Notes: generated from the letters alone by a model not told the origin. A stretch of 64,000 nt of DNA from Elgaria multicarinata webbii (GCF_023053635.1 NC_086180.1:2518001-2582000), one strand, 5' to 3'; shown: positions 30,927 to 45,443, counted from the first letter of the stretch. Program-made: numbers and translations.

Positions 30927-33900
30927 ATTATTTGTGCTTCTTAACCAAAAGATTCACCGTATTTAGCCCCTACTTTTTGAGCATATCTTCCGAGCTGCCG
31001 CTGGGGCGCAGGAGCAGGATTATAAAGAAATGCTTACATCTGCGTAAGCTTTAAAGATAAAGACTCCAAAATTGGCACAGTAATAGATATTAGGGAGAGC
31101 TTTAAGCATATCAAATTTGAATTGAATTGGGTCATCCGTTGATTTTTTAATGATTTTTTTACATTCCCCCCCTTAAACTCACTTCCTGGTATGCAAAGGA
31201 TCGCTGTCGCCCGGTAGCAAAAACAACAACCGTGAAAGCTTAGCGCTACGGGGATAATCCGAGGGAAGCAGGTACGTGGGATGAAGCTATTAGATGGCTT
31301 CAAAAGAGGATCAGAAAAATTGATGGAGGATGGTCTGCTCTAATGGCAGAGCCTGGTGGCTCCAGTGCCAGTGGGGTGGTAAGTTCTGACTGGTTCTTAT
31401 TGAAACCTGGAGTGGAAATCACGTGAGGTCCTGGTTCCTCTCTATTCGGCCCGGGTTAGGCCTCATCTAGAGTATTGCGTCCAGTTCTGGGCTCCACAAT
31501 TCAAGAAGGATGCAGACAAGGTGGAGCGTGTTCAGAGGAGGGCAACCAGGATGATCAGAGGTCTGGAAACAAAGCCCTATGAGGAGAGACTGAAAGAACT
31601 GGGCATTTATAGCCTGGAGAAGAGAAGATTGAGGGGAGACATGAGAGCACTCTTCAAAGGCTTAAAAGGTTGTCACACAGAGGAGGGCCAGGATCTCTTC
31701 TCGATCCTCCCAAAGTGCAGGGCACGGAATAACGGGCTCAAGTTAAAGGAAGCCAGATTCCAGCTGGACATCAGGAAAAACTTCCTGACTGTTAGAGCAG
31801 TACGACAATGGAACCAGTTCCCTAGGGAGGTTGTGGGCTCTCCCACACTAGAGGCCTTCAAGAGGCAGCTGGACAAGCATCTGTCAGGGATGCTTTAGGC
31901 TGGATTCCTGTATTGAGCAGGGGGTTGGACTCGATGGCCTTGTAGGCCCCTTCCAACTCTGCTATTCTATGATTCTATGATTCTATGGATTCACCACCCC
32001 ACTGATACTGGAGCCGCCAGCCTGGCTATTAGTCACGGAGGCTAGCTGAAGCCTCCAGCTTCAGAAGCTGTGCAGTTCTGAATCCCATCTGCCAAGGGAC
32101 TAAGGACAGGGGTGGGCTTGCCTTCACACCCTGCCGGTGGCCTTCCCAGAGGCACTGAGCTGGCACAGACACACCACCTGGCTCTGATCCGGCAGCTCTC
32201 TGCTGCACCGGGATGTCCCTAGAGGCATCCCTGCCATGAGACAAGGTGAGGTGGCAGCACTCAGGTGCCATGTGGTCTACCGTACTGGGCATACCCTTGG
32301 GATGAAGCCCCAGTGAGTGCAGTAGATGGAAAGCGCTCCCTTGGACTGAGCCAAGGCCCTGGCAGTGGGTCTCCTGGAGGTCTCAAGGATCACAGCCAGG
32401 AGCTCTGAAAGGCAAAGAAGTGGTGCTGAGGGCCACACTAGTCAAGATGTTAAATGCCTCTTTGCATCTAACCTGCAGGGTGGTTATTATTATTGTTGTT
32501 GTTTTAAAATGCAAATTGCATGAGATAGGTGGTGATAATTAGTGGGGTTAGTGCAGGTGTGGAGAGAGAGAATGGACCCTCTTCCTCCCTTCCTGTGGTC
32601 CTGAGGAAATCCCCCCTCTGAAGGTGCTATTTGCATTAGGAGACCCCCACCCTCATTTCAGACTTCAGGACTGCACCAAATGCCATGTTGGCTGAGAATG
32701 ATGGGAGTTGCAGTTCATCCGGAGAGCACCAGGTTGGAGACAGCTGTCTTCCTGGGTGCCCCATTTGTAGACACAGAAACAAAAAACCTCTGAATGCCTG
32801 AACATGGGGCTCCTGGAAGGATACTGCCTCAGCCTGAGTCCAAGCAGCGTTGCAATCCGTTTCGGACACTTGTCGCCCTGCTCCTCCTCCTCCTCTTTTC
32901 CCAAAAGAGCACCGTTTGGTTCCAGGCGACGGCGTGGGCTCTCTCTGCTCACCCCAAACGCCACTCTGCCAAAGGGCACGAGGTCCATCCCTGCTGAGAT
33001 GCACGGGAAGGAAGACAGTCCAGGGGCTCACCGTGGCCTGGTGCTCCTGCTTGGCTTCTTCCAGGGCCCGGGTCATCTTAGCCACCTCATCCAGGGCTCG
33101 GAGAAGCTGGACGTCCGGCCCAACGTTTTGCATCAGGATCATACTCTGCCGGTTGGCCTCCTTCTGCTTCAGCAGCATCTGTGAAGTGGGGGGGGGGGGG
33201 GCGCAGCTCAGAGGTTAGGGCAAGAGCTGCAGTGGCAGAAATCCTCCCAGAGCGCAGGACACGGAATAACGGGCCCAAGTTACAGGAAGCCGGATTCCGA
33301 CTGGACATTAGAGCAGTACGACAATGGAATCAGTTGCTTGGGGAGGTGGTGGGTCATAGAATAGCAGAGCTGGAAGGGGCCTACAAGGCCATCGAGTCCA
33401 ACCCCCTGCTCAATGCAGGAATCCACCCTAAAGCATCCCTGACAGATGGTTGTCCAACTGCCTCTTGAAGGCCTCTAGGGTGGGAGAGGCCACAACCTCC
33501 CTAGGTCACTGATTCCATTGCCGTACTGCTCTAATAGTCAGGAAGTTTTTCCTGATGTTCTTACTGGTCTTTATCTTTATACTGGAATTGGACCAGACAG
33601 CCCTTCAAATAGAGGTCTCCTTTGAAATAGAGGATGGTCCTTGGCAACCTTTCAAAGAGAGGACTGTCCTCTATAAAGAGGTCACATGGCCAGCCTATGT
33701 ATTTTCCGAAGAGCTTCCATTGAGAGGCCATCATATTTTCCCAGTGCTCAGCAGACATAATTTTAGCGTTTGGAAAATGTGATTCTTCCCCAAGAAGCAT
33801 GCCTTCTTCTCAGTGTAGAATGTAGCCCCAGGGGGATGATAGGCCCCTATTGGCAAGTGCCTGGGACATCACTGGTGACTAACACTACTCTTCTATACCC

Positions 33901-36900
33901 CTCCCTGCTCCCATGCCTGTATTATTTAATTCCTTTCTTGTTAGAGGCTGAAGTGTTGTACCTTTGCTCATGTCCATCCAGACCCAATTGTGTATGTGTG
34001 GGGCGGCGGGGGAGAAGGAGTTGGGTCGGGTTGGGTGTATCTACTTGAATTCATACCTGGTGGGCAAAGATCTCCGCTTGCTCTCTCAGTTCCTCTTCCA
34101 GATCCAGTTGTTGTGACACCTTTCCATACTCCTCGGTGACCAGGCAGAACACTGGAGAGTTTGCAAAAGAAGACATCCATCAACTGCATTACAGGAGGGA
34201 TGGGAAGGAAAGGACGTGTCGCTATGGCAACCAGAGGCTGAGATCCCCTCAGGGTGGGAAAGCCCCCTCCCGTTTGCTTTATCCCACCTCTGGTGGGTGG
34301 AATCTGTCCCCTGGAAGCTCACTGGCTGGTCCTTCCCCCCACAATTGCAATCTCAAGCTGCTACAAGATGAGGCCACAGCCATCCATCGAGATGGGGTTG
34401 GAAGGAAATTATGGGAAGGATCAGGCGACCGGTGCCTCCTGCTTGTGATGGCGATGTACTGCTACCACCGGGATCAGAGTCAGCGTATCCATGAATACCA
34501 GTTCCTGCAGACAAAGCGTGGGAGGGGACTGCGGCTGGGCTGGTGCCGTGGGTAGGCCCACTCGCAAGGGTCCCCTGGACCTGCTCCTTCTCTTCCCCTG
34601 TTACATCCTGCTCGTTCACCTGCCTCTCGCTCTGGCCCAGACAATGGTGGCGGCGGGGAGGAGGAGGAGGAGGAGGAGCAGGAGGAGCAGGAGACGCCAC
34701 GGCCTCCTTGCTCCCGGGCTCCCTGCCTGTCAAGCAAGGAAGGGGGAGCAAGGATGAAAAAGAAGATGAGGAGCAAGAACAGGTGGTCAGGAGGAAGACT
34801 CAGTGAAGGAGGGGGCCATGGAAGGGGTCCTGCCTAAGCCCTCCCTCCCCAACCCCCAACCCCCCCTGGAGCTGGCACTGACTATTGCCCTTGTATTATT
34901 TTTATTCTCATTTATTACATTTCTCTGCCTGTGGGCTTCCCAGTGGGGCATCTGCTTGACCCCTGTGGGGAACAGGATGCTGGATAAATCCTGCTTTTGC
35001 TGGCCCAGGCTCCCATCATATGTTCCACCCCCAGTGGTGCTCTGAGAAGCTCAGCCGTCTGATTTCCGTTGTCGTTCTCCCTGCACATCTCATCCATAGT
35101 AGAAGATGAGCGCTGCTGCGTTGGAACAAGGATTCATTTAACCCAGTTTCCTGTCTCCAACAGTGGGCAGCCAGATGCATCAGGGCAACCTACAAACAGG
35201 GCAACAGACCTCCCCTGTTGGTTGCCTCCAGCAACTGGCTTTGAGAGACAGACTGCCTCTGATCATGGCATTTCCATCTAGCTCTCACGGCTACTCGTGG
35301 GTTCCTTGCCCACCCCACTCTGGAGATACCTGCCCCTGCAGGTGTAGTCCCCTCCCTTCCTGAGCTGGCATTTCCTTCCTGGTCACCCTACATGGTTTGG
35401 GTCCAGGCTACCTGCGGGATCACCTTCTCAAGTACAATCCGCCCCACACACTCAGGTCCTCTGGGAAGAATCTACTTCAGTCTGCCAAAATCAGGCTGAC
35501 AACTATTACCCAGAGGACCTTCTCCTCGGCTGCTCCCAGACTGTGGAATGGCCTGCCGGAGGAGATTCGTCAACTTAACAATCTTTTAGCATTTAAGGAA
35601 GCTATGAAGACTGATCTCTTCTGGCAGGCCTATCCAGGGGAATTTTAGGAGGTTTTTAGAATGTTTTTAGGATGTTTTAACAATGTATATTATGTTCTTA
35701 ATTCAGTTTTATGTATTTTATGTTGTTCCCCGCCTCGATCAAAATGGAGAGATGGATAAGAAATATATTATTATTATTATTTTTATTATTATTATTATTT
35801 AGTCTAGGCTTTTCTTTTTTGGAATAAGAGCCTGATGTGGCACAGAGCAGTAAAGCAGCAGTTTCTGCAGCCGAAACTCTCCCCACGGCCTTTCGATCCC
35901 AGTGGAAGCTGGTTTCAGGCAGCCGGCTTGGGTCAACTCAGCCTTCCATCTTCCCGAGGTCGGTAAAATGAGTACCCAGTTAGCTGGGGGAAAGGTAATC
36001 ACGGCCGGGGAAGGCAACGGCGAACCACTCCGCTATGAGGCCTGCCAAGAAAACGTCAGCATGTCCCTCCAAGAGTCAATAATGACTCAGTGCTTGCACG
36101 AGAGGTTCCTTTCCTTTCCCTTTCTTTTTTGGAAGACTTTCCTTTTTTTGTTGTTGTTGACTGATGGGTCAACGTCAGACTTTGAGTGTTCCACATTTGT
36201 GAGTGCCCTGGATTCCATCCGGCATGACCTGATCTCTGTTTCTCTCGGATCCATATTGCGCTCCATCAAATATGTGTTTAAGTTGACAAAGCAAGCAGGC
36301 ACGGTCAGGCTTATCCAACCGGCGTGTGGCACACATGGTAACTGACCGGGGACTCTTCCAGTGACCCCTTCCCCAACTCACCTTGCTTGACCCTCTTCAA
36401 AGCCCTCTGGCTGTGCTCCACTGAAGCTTGCAGCGTCTGCTTCTGGGATTTTTCCTCCTCTAGCTTTGCACAAAGGAGGTTTTAACACCAATGAGTACAA
36501 TAAATATCGTGACATTTTGAATCGACAGAGCAAAGGGCTTTGCACACATTATCATTACAACAGCAGTGCTCTTCTCCTCAATGGCAGATGGTGAAAGTCG
36601 AGGCTGTGGGAATGGTGTGGTTTTGCCTAGTGAGACGTGGCAGAGGAAAGATTCAAGCCAAAACCCTTTCTGGGCCACAGGCTGCACTTTGAACGAGTCT
36701 TAAAGTGCTCCTGGCTTCAGTTGCTTCGCGATATGAAGGGCCAGTATGCCCTTGTTCGCATTACAAATGCCTTTCTCTTTCGCCTTTGCAACGATGAGGC
36801 AAAGAGGTTGCCTTACATCATTGATCCATCCAGCTCAGCACGGCCCTCTCTGCTAGGAAGACGGGCAGAGATCACGGGCAGAGAGGATGGGACCTTTCCC

Positions 36901-39900
36901 ACCCATGGCTACGTGAGAAGCTCTAGCGCCTACGTGATGGGCCAGCCTGACTTCGGCGTGATCTACACCAAGCAGGATATTGCACTAAGAAAGCGGTGCA
37001 TGGTCTGTGTCAATGGGCCCCAACAGTTGTCAGTGCACTTCAGTATCGCTGCAAAGCAGCAGTGCGGCTCCTGCCTTTTATATACTACTTTCATAGTCAT
37101 AGAATCATAGAATAGCAGAGTTGGAAGGGGCCTATGAGGCCATTGGGTCCAACCCCCTGCTCAATGCAGGAATCCACCCTAAAGCATCCCTGACAGATGG
37201 TAGTCCTGCTGTCTCTTGAAGGCCTCTAGTGTGGGAGAGCCCACAACCTCCCTAGGTAACTGGTTCCACTGTCGTACTACTCTTACAGTCAGGAAGTTTT
37301 TCCTGATGACCAGCCGGAATCTGGCTTCCTTTAACTTGAGCCCGTTATTCCGTGTCCTGCACTCTGGGAGGATCGAGAAGAGATCCTGGCCCTCCTCTGT
37401 GTGACAACCTTTCAAGTCTTTGAAGAGTGCTCTCAGGTCTCCCCTCCATCTTCTCTTCTCCAGGCTAAACATGCCCAGTTCTTTCAGTCTCTCTTCATAG
37501 GGCTTTGTTTCCAGACCCCTGATCATCCTGGCTGCCCTCCTCTGAACACGCTCCAGCTTGTCTGCGTCCTTCTTGAATTGTGGAGCCCACAACTGGACGC
37601 GATACTCAAGATGAAATAGCAAGTGCAATAGCCTGCTTGGTGTAGATCAGGCCATAGAGAGCTGCAAAAGCTCGTGAAGGTGTTCAACTTCCTCCAAGGA
37701 AGACCCCCCCACCCCCAACTGTCTCCTTCTCTCTAGGTCATCACTAGCATTGATTGGTCTTTCTGGGCTGCAATGCCCAAGCAGCAGAAGCACACTGGGT
37801 ACAGTAGCAATGCATTTGCTCTCCAGGGACGCAAGAACAAAATCCCTGGCTCTCCAGGCCTCCCAGGTTGGGTTCAGGGGAGGAAGACGAGGCCCGTGAA
37901 CTCTTAGTGGGCCCCTCCGCCTCCAAGCCTTACCCCGAAGCCTACGGGTTCCTCCCTCCCCAGGGTTCACCCACGGTACCTGTCCCTGGAGTTGTTGGAC
38001 ATGATCCTGGAGCTCCTTCACTTGCACGGCCAGTTCCTTCTTCTCACCCAGCAGCCGGGAAACCTTTGCTTGAAGGTCTGGGGCAAGAGAAGGAGAACGG
38101 GAAAAATGGATGCAGCCGCCATCCATGAACTGCTGGTTGTGGCCACGGCTGCTTTAAGGCAGCCAACCGGGCTCACTCTTCACCCCCACGCCCCACCCCT
38201 GCCTCGGCTCTGCTTGGGATACCCATCAGCCGGTCCCATTGGCCCCATTTCACAGGTCCTAAGGCTGAACCCTTTCACAGTAAACAAATCCCCGGCCTGA
38301 ATCCTTTGCTCTGGATCTAGTCCAGATGTAAACTGCCCTGCTCTTGCCATCCAGGCCCCTCCTAAACCTTTCCAGGGAAGGATTCCGCCTGAGAGCCCAT
38401 CACCACCACTGCTTGCGTTCAGGCCTTTTTGCCACACAATCGCTGCAGCCGTTTGGGTCCAGCTGCTGGCTGGCTGGATTCTCCAGCGCTGGTTGTTTCA
38501 AGCTCCTGGCCAGGAATGCCAAAGGGATGCGTCACGGTCCGGGACTCAGCCTCAGAAAGCTCCATAGCGGGGAGGGCTCTGAGACACCAACCCCCCTGAG
38601 ACCCCCTCTCCTGGGACTGTCTGAGGAAGCAGCCTTTGGGGAACCCTCTCTGCACCCTCCATCATGGGGCCCCATGCAAAGGCTTCTCCTTACATCCTGA
38701 CTGTCAGAGCAGTACAACAATGGAACCAGTTACCTAGGGAGGTGGTGGGCTCTCCCACACTAGAGGCCTACAAGAGGCTGCTGGACAATCATCTGTCAGG
38801 GATGCTTTAGGGTAGATTCCTGTATTGAGCAGGGGGTTGGACTTGATGGCTTCATAGGCCCCTTCCAACTCTATGATTCTATGGGTACTAGTCTGAAATG
38901 ATTTTCCTTCTTTGCTGCCTCTTGAAGGCCTCTAGGGTGGGAGAGCCCATAACCTCCCTAGGTCATTGGTTCCATTGTCGTACAGCTCTAACAGTCAGGA
39001 CATTTTTCCTGATGTCCAGCCGGAATCCGGCTTCCTGTGACTTGAGCTCGTTATTCCGTGTCCTGCACTCTGGGAGGATCGAGAAGAGATCCTGGCCCTC
39101 CTCTGTGTGACCACCTTTCAAGTCTTTGAAGAGTGCTATCATGTCTCCCCTCAATCTTCTCTTCTCCAGGCTCAACATGCCCAGCTCTTTCAGTCTCTCC
39201 TCAAAGGGCTTTGTTTCTACCGAAATAATGTGCATGCTTGGAAGAGCCTCTGAGCTAGAAAGACCCATGGCCTGAGCATTCACGAGGCAGCAAGAGGCTT
39301 TCTCTTGGAACAGGAGAGGAAGGGATTCCAGACTCGCCTTTGATTTGCTGCAGATACTGGCACACAGGATCCATGGCTGGCTCGGTGTTGATCTCCTCCC
39401 TGTTGCCCAGGTCCACAAGGTCCTCTGGGAGTTGGCTGAGCAGAGGCAGCAAGGCCCCGCTGATCCGCTTCAGCTTCTTGTTCTCCAGGTTCACCTGTAG
39501 GTGTCAAGATGCCACCCCAAGAGTATGGCGAGGCACATCTTGAGAGCAGGAACAGAGTGGTGGCGGAGGTATGGAGCTGCAAGATGTCTTGGGGAAGGAT
39601 TGTGGGTCAGTGGTAGAGCACCTGCCTTGCATGCAGAAGGCTGTGACTTCAGCCCTGAGACCCTAGAGAGCAGCTGCAGGTCAGCACTGGCAATACTGGG
39701 CTAGACAGGAAGGGTCATGAGATAAGGGAAAAGGCTTCTCTCCTTCTCTCTCTCCCTCTACCACGGCCCTGATCCCACCCCGCTCATAGCAGGGAAAGAA
39801 ATGATGTTGGAGAATGGAGATGCGTCCTTCATCGCATCTGGCTTGGCCTTGAGCTTTCACGAGGGGAGGAGGACTGAGGGGTGAAGCCAAAGGCTTCACA

Positions 39901-41026
39901 GAAGAGGGCTTGAAGGATGGTTTGACAGATGACGCCCAGTTATCCATGCTCTGGTACAGTTAGACTACTGTAGTGCATTGTACGTGGGGCTGCCTTTCAA
40001 ACAGTGCAGAAGCTGTAGCGAGTGCGAAACACAGCTGTGCGAAGAGACTATCTGGGACGGGGCTCTGTTAGCAGACCTTGTCGGTCTTTAGACCACTGAA
40101 CTGACGTTAAAAAATTTACATTCTCCATCCGCCCAGATGTTGTTTCCTGCAACTCCCATCAATAAATAAACTACATAACATTGACCCTTCAACAGTTAAC
40201 TGTTAATTTAAAACTGCCTTCTGCAACTTGGGTCCCTCCAGAAGTTGTTTCCTACAGCTGGCTGGGGATGATGGGGGCTATAGTCAACACCATCTAGAGG
40301 GACCCAGGTTGCAGAAGGCAGTTTTGAATTAACAGTTAAGTAACAGTTGAACTGTCGGTGTTATGTAGTTTATTTATTATGGCTATTGCATTTGACTTTA
40401 AGTGAATTGCTTTGAGCAGAATGTATTTGTGGAAAATGCATGATATAAATGAACTGACACACACTCTCTCTCTCTCTTTCTCTTTGGCAGGATCTACACT
40501 ACTGCTTATAATGGTTTATAATGGTTATGACAACTGTTCAGGCCCAGGACACATTACATACACCATTTTCATAACGTTTTTAAAGTGTTATATCCTGCTT
40601 GGTGAAGATCAGGCCTTTCTCTCTCTCTCTTCTCCCTTTCTTTTTCTCTTCAGGCCCAGGTTGAACTGCTGGCGGTTACCTTCAAAGCCCCACACAGCCT
40701 GAGATGGGGACCTGAAGGGCCACCTACCTCTACAACGCAGGGACGATCTCAGTGGAGGGGCAAATGCAGGTAGAACAGAAGAGGGCAGCCTCCCTATGCC
40801 TGGGTCCCAATCCCCTGCCCTTCCGGGACAGTGATTCCGCTTCGCTACAAAGTGTGAGCACCCTGTGTGCCTTGTTTTAAAGCAGCCTTCCTCAACCTGG
40901 GGCACTCCAGATGTGTTGGACTGCATCTCCCAGAATGCCCCAGCCAGCTGGCTGGGGCATTCTGGGAGTTGTAGTCCAACACATCTGGAGTGCCCCAGGT
41001 TGAGGAAGGCTGTAAAGAGGGGAAAT

Positions 41027-41079
<53 letters not shown>

Positions 41080-44000
41080 ACCACCACTATGGCAACAAAT
41101 CCAGTGCTGGCAGTGGGGAGTGTTGTGGGCTGTATTTGGAGCACCCCTTATACAGTGTCTACGTGAACCTGCCCACCCACTGACACCACTTTCACAAGCC
41201 TTTCTCCAAGTGCCCCCCTCCCATGGTCAGAGGGATAGTGCAGAAGACTAGCAAAAGGGTCAATTTGGTAGGAATTGGTCACTTGTGATATGTTTGCCTG
41301 CTGCCTACTGATGCCATTTTGGAGCTGGGTAAAGATTGGCTGCCTATATGTTTCCAAGCCCAATTCAAAGTACTGGTTTTAACCTGTAAAGCCCTACATG
41401 GCTTGGGACCACAATACCTCATGCCTCTCCCGACATGAACCTACCCGCTCACTGCGCTCAACATCTAAGGTCCTCCTCCGAGTGCCTACTCCGAGGGAAG
41501 CTCGAGGGATGGTAACAAGGGAGAGGGCCTTTTTGGTGGTGGCCCCCCCAATTATGGAATGCTCTCCCTGATGAGGCTCACCTGGCACCAACACTGTTAT
41601 CTTTTAGGCGCCAGGTCAAGACTTTCCTCTTCTCCCAGGCATTTAACACCATTTAACAACGATAAGTTTGTTTTTTAATGGACCCCCAGAACTGTTGTTT
41701 TTAAATAGATACTGTTGTTTTTATGTTTTTGATGTTTTTAATGTTTATTTATTTATTTATTTATTTATTACATTTCTATACCACCCAATAGCCGGAGCTC
41801 TCTGGGTGGTTCACAAAAATTAAAACTATTCAAAATATAAAACAACAGTACAAAACCATACTATAAAATACAATATAAAAGCTCAACCAGATAAAAACAG
41901 CAGCAATGCAAAATTACAAATTTAAAATGAGTTAAAAAATATTTATAGACTGTTAAAATACTGGGAGAATAAAAAGGTCTTCACCTGGCATCTAAAGACA
42001 TATAATGTAGGTGCCAAGCGAACCTCATTAGGGAGCTCATTCCACAGCCGGGGTGCCACAGCAGAGAAGGCCCTCCTCCTGGTAGCCACCTGCCTCACTT
42101 CCTTTGGCAGGGGCTCACGGAGAAGGACCCCTGAGGATGACCTTAGGGTCTAGGCAGGTACATATGGGAGGAGGCGTTCCTTCAGATAGCCCGGCCCCAA
42201 GCCATTTAGGTCTTTAAATATCAATACCAGCACTTTGAATCGGGCCCGGACCTGGACTGGCAGCCAATGAAGCTGGAAAAGGACTGGCGAGATGTGGTCT
42301 CGTCGGCCAGTCCCTGTTAGTAACCGTGCTGCCCTGTTTTGTACCAGTTGAAGTTTCTGGACCGTTTTCAAAGGCAGCCCCACGTATAACGCATTGCAGT
42401 AATCCAAACAAGAGGTTATCAGAGGATGGATAACTGTAGCTAGGCTGTCTCTGTCCAGATAAGGGCGCAGTTGGTATATCAGCCTAAGCTGATAAAAGGT
42501 GCTCTTTGCCACTGAGTTCACCTGTGCCTCAAGTGACAGTTCTGGATCCAACTGTTTTTAACTTTTGTAAACTGCCCAGAGAGCTTCGGCTATGGGGCGG
42601 TATATAAATGTAATTAATTAATTAATTAATATTTTCCTAGGCCTTTGAAAACTGAATTTTTAATCCTCCTCTAACTCTCCCTGTATCATCCTGCATTGAG
42701 CAGGGGGTTGGACTCGATAGCCTTATAGGCCCCTTCCAACTCTACTATTCTATGATTCTATGATTGGGTGACCCTATGGAAAGGAGGACAGGGCTCCTGT
42801 GTCTTTAACAGTCACTTAGAAAAGGGAATATCAGCAAGTGTCATTTGTATGCCTGCAGCACCTGGTGAAATTCCCTCTTCGTCACAACCGTTAAAGCTGC
42901 AGGAGCCCTGCCCTCTTGTATCTGGTCAGAAGGGCAGGGCTCCTGCAGCTTTAATGGTTGTGACAAAGAGGGAATTTCACCAGGAGCTGCAAGCATACAA
43001 ATAACACCTGCTGAAACTCCCTTTTCAATACAGCTGTTAAAGATACAGGAGCCCTGTCCTCCTTGTCATATGGTCACCCTAAATTACATTTCTATGCCAA
43101 CCAATAGCCAAAGTTCACTGTAGTTAAAACTGTAAAACACAGCAGCAATAAGATAAAACTACATTATAAAAGCAGAGTAAAAACCACCAGCAGTGTAAAA
43201 GTCTAACAAATACAACAACAGATTTAAGACAATAAAAATTATTTTCTTGCTTTTAGACTTCTTTGCCTTTGTAATTCATTGCAGGAGAAATTCTTTTTCT
43301 TTTTAAAAAAGATATTAGATTGCATTTTTTTTTAATTGTTGGTATCAGGTGAATGTTTCGAGGTAGGGGAATAAATACCTTAAGGGTGCAGTCCTATGCA
43401 GGTTTAGACAGCAAAAAGGCCTACAACTCCCCGCATTATTTATTGGTAACATTTATATACCGCTGAATATAATAGAATCTCTCAGCGGTTCACATGCCCC
43501 TCCGTAGGACTGCACACTTAAAAATATAAATTGTAAGCGAGAGAAGTTAAAGCTTGTATGTGGGTTCCTGTTTGAGGAAAGCAAACCTGAAGCCAGCGGA
43601 CCCAGTGACAGAGTTTCATGGCTGTCTATTATTAAACTGGATGGAAAGGAATGGTTTAGATCGCCATCGTTGAAAACTAGGCTGACCCTATGAAAAGGAG
43701 GACAGGGCTCCTGTATCTTTAACAGTTGTACTGAAAAGGGAATTTCTGCAGGTGTCATTTGTATATATGGGGAACCTGATGAAATCCCCTCTTCATCACA
43801 ACAGTTAAAGCTGCAGGAGCTATACTAGAGTGACCAGATTTAAAAGAGGGCAGGGCTTCTGCAGCTTTAACTGTTGTGATGAAGAGGGGATTTCACCAGG
43901 TTCTCCATATATACAAATGACTCCTGCTGAAATTCCCTTTTCAATGCAACTGTTAAAGATACAGGAGCCCGGTCCTCGTTTTCATAGGGTCACCCTATGA

Positions 44001-45443
44001 AAACCACCCCCCACCGCCCACAACTACCTCCGACTCTGTCTCCACGGAGACTGCGGTGTCCCTGCCGAGCCGCGCTCACCTGCATTGCAAAGGCTTCTGC
44101 CTGCTCTCGACATGACTTCTCAATCTCATATTCAGCTTCCAGTGTGGACAGTTCTGCCAGCAACGCTTGAGAAGCTGGGAATGAAAAGGAAACGGCTGAG
44201 CATAAGACGAGCTGCTCTGAATCCGAGCAAAGGCCTCTCTAGTGGCCATGCAGGAGCCCTATCACACTGACTCCCCCCCCCCCCCCGGTATGCATCCGCG
44301 ATTTCCACCTCCGTTTCATTAGCGCGTCAAGCACTGGTCACTTTCACACGTTTACGTTCTTGCGCTATTTTGCCTTGTTTACCATTTCATCTGCGCCAGC
44401 TCGGGCTTCCCAGTATTGCCACCTGCCCCTTTTCCTTCCCCCTCCAGTTCATTGGTTCTTGTGGTTGATGGACATTGTGATGGACCTGGGCACTTTCCCC
44501 CACCCCTTTGCTCTGGTTTTGTTGACTACTGTTTTAACAATTTAGCGTTTGATCAATTAGACGCCATTTCTGCCTTTCAAGGGGGAGAAATAGCAACGAG
44601 AGAGCAACGAGAGTGGGGTTGGAGCAGCGGAAATTCATTCGAATGACTCAGCACAAGCCCGGTCGTTCGAGCAACTCAGCTCGCCCTCCTCTTTCGTCAG
44701 CAAGACCGCCTTCAATGCAGACACCCCCAAGAAGGGAGGTTCTGCGACATAGCCGACAATGGCAATACACGGGGACAGAAGGGATGTTTTATCCCGCATG
44801 GAAAAAAAATGTTACATTTCCCCCGACCTAGAAAAACACGGAAAATGGAGGGGAAGGGGCAAGACGACTGCAGGAAAGGGACAATGTTGTATGAGTGTCA
44901 CGGAGCAAAACGGTAAACAAGGCAGGATGACAGTGGGATAAAATGTTGGTGTGATGGAGCCCCAGATTTCCTTGGGCAGCCCACAAGCAGGACATGAGTG
45001 GCACAGCACCCTCCCACTTGTGCTTTCAACAGCCACTGATACTGGAGACTGCATGGACCCATTGTGACTAGGTGGCAGCAGGATGTGGCCACGCTGGGGA
45101 GATGAAGCTTGGGTGGAGGTTCAAACATAGGTAAACACTTTGGTGCCATGAAGAATATTGACCTCACCTGGCCAGAACCTTTTGAAAGGAAAATTTGGAA
45201 CTGCATGGTGTGCGTGCATGTGTGTGTATTTGATTGTAACACATGTTCATGTGCAAACTGCTACAACACACCTGAGCGTTTTCCTTATGCATGCACACGT
45301 TTTTGGCTTAGGGTCACATTCCTTGCCATTTAGAAGCCTATGTATAGTGGGATAAAATGATCCTTAGAGCTGGGAAATAGTATGATTTTGTGAAGAAAAG
45401 AATAGCTTTGGACCATTAAAAGTGTTTTTAAAATGAGAAATCA

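Noticed and set aside
34480-34776. Ser/Pro-rich minus frame near the GGA block
   Set aside because: Low-complexity triplet repeat in an intron, without splice-bounded exon or phase fit to exons F or G.
39596-39660. Functional tRNA gene
   Set aside because: Only the A-box half looks tRNA-like; the T arm and acceptor stem do not pair, so it is a SINE head.
40845-41251. Frames over 100 codons through the GT microsatellite
   Set aside because: Produced by the (GT)n array and the palindromic MITE; no coding signal.
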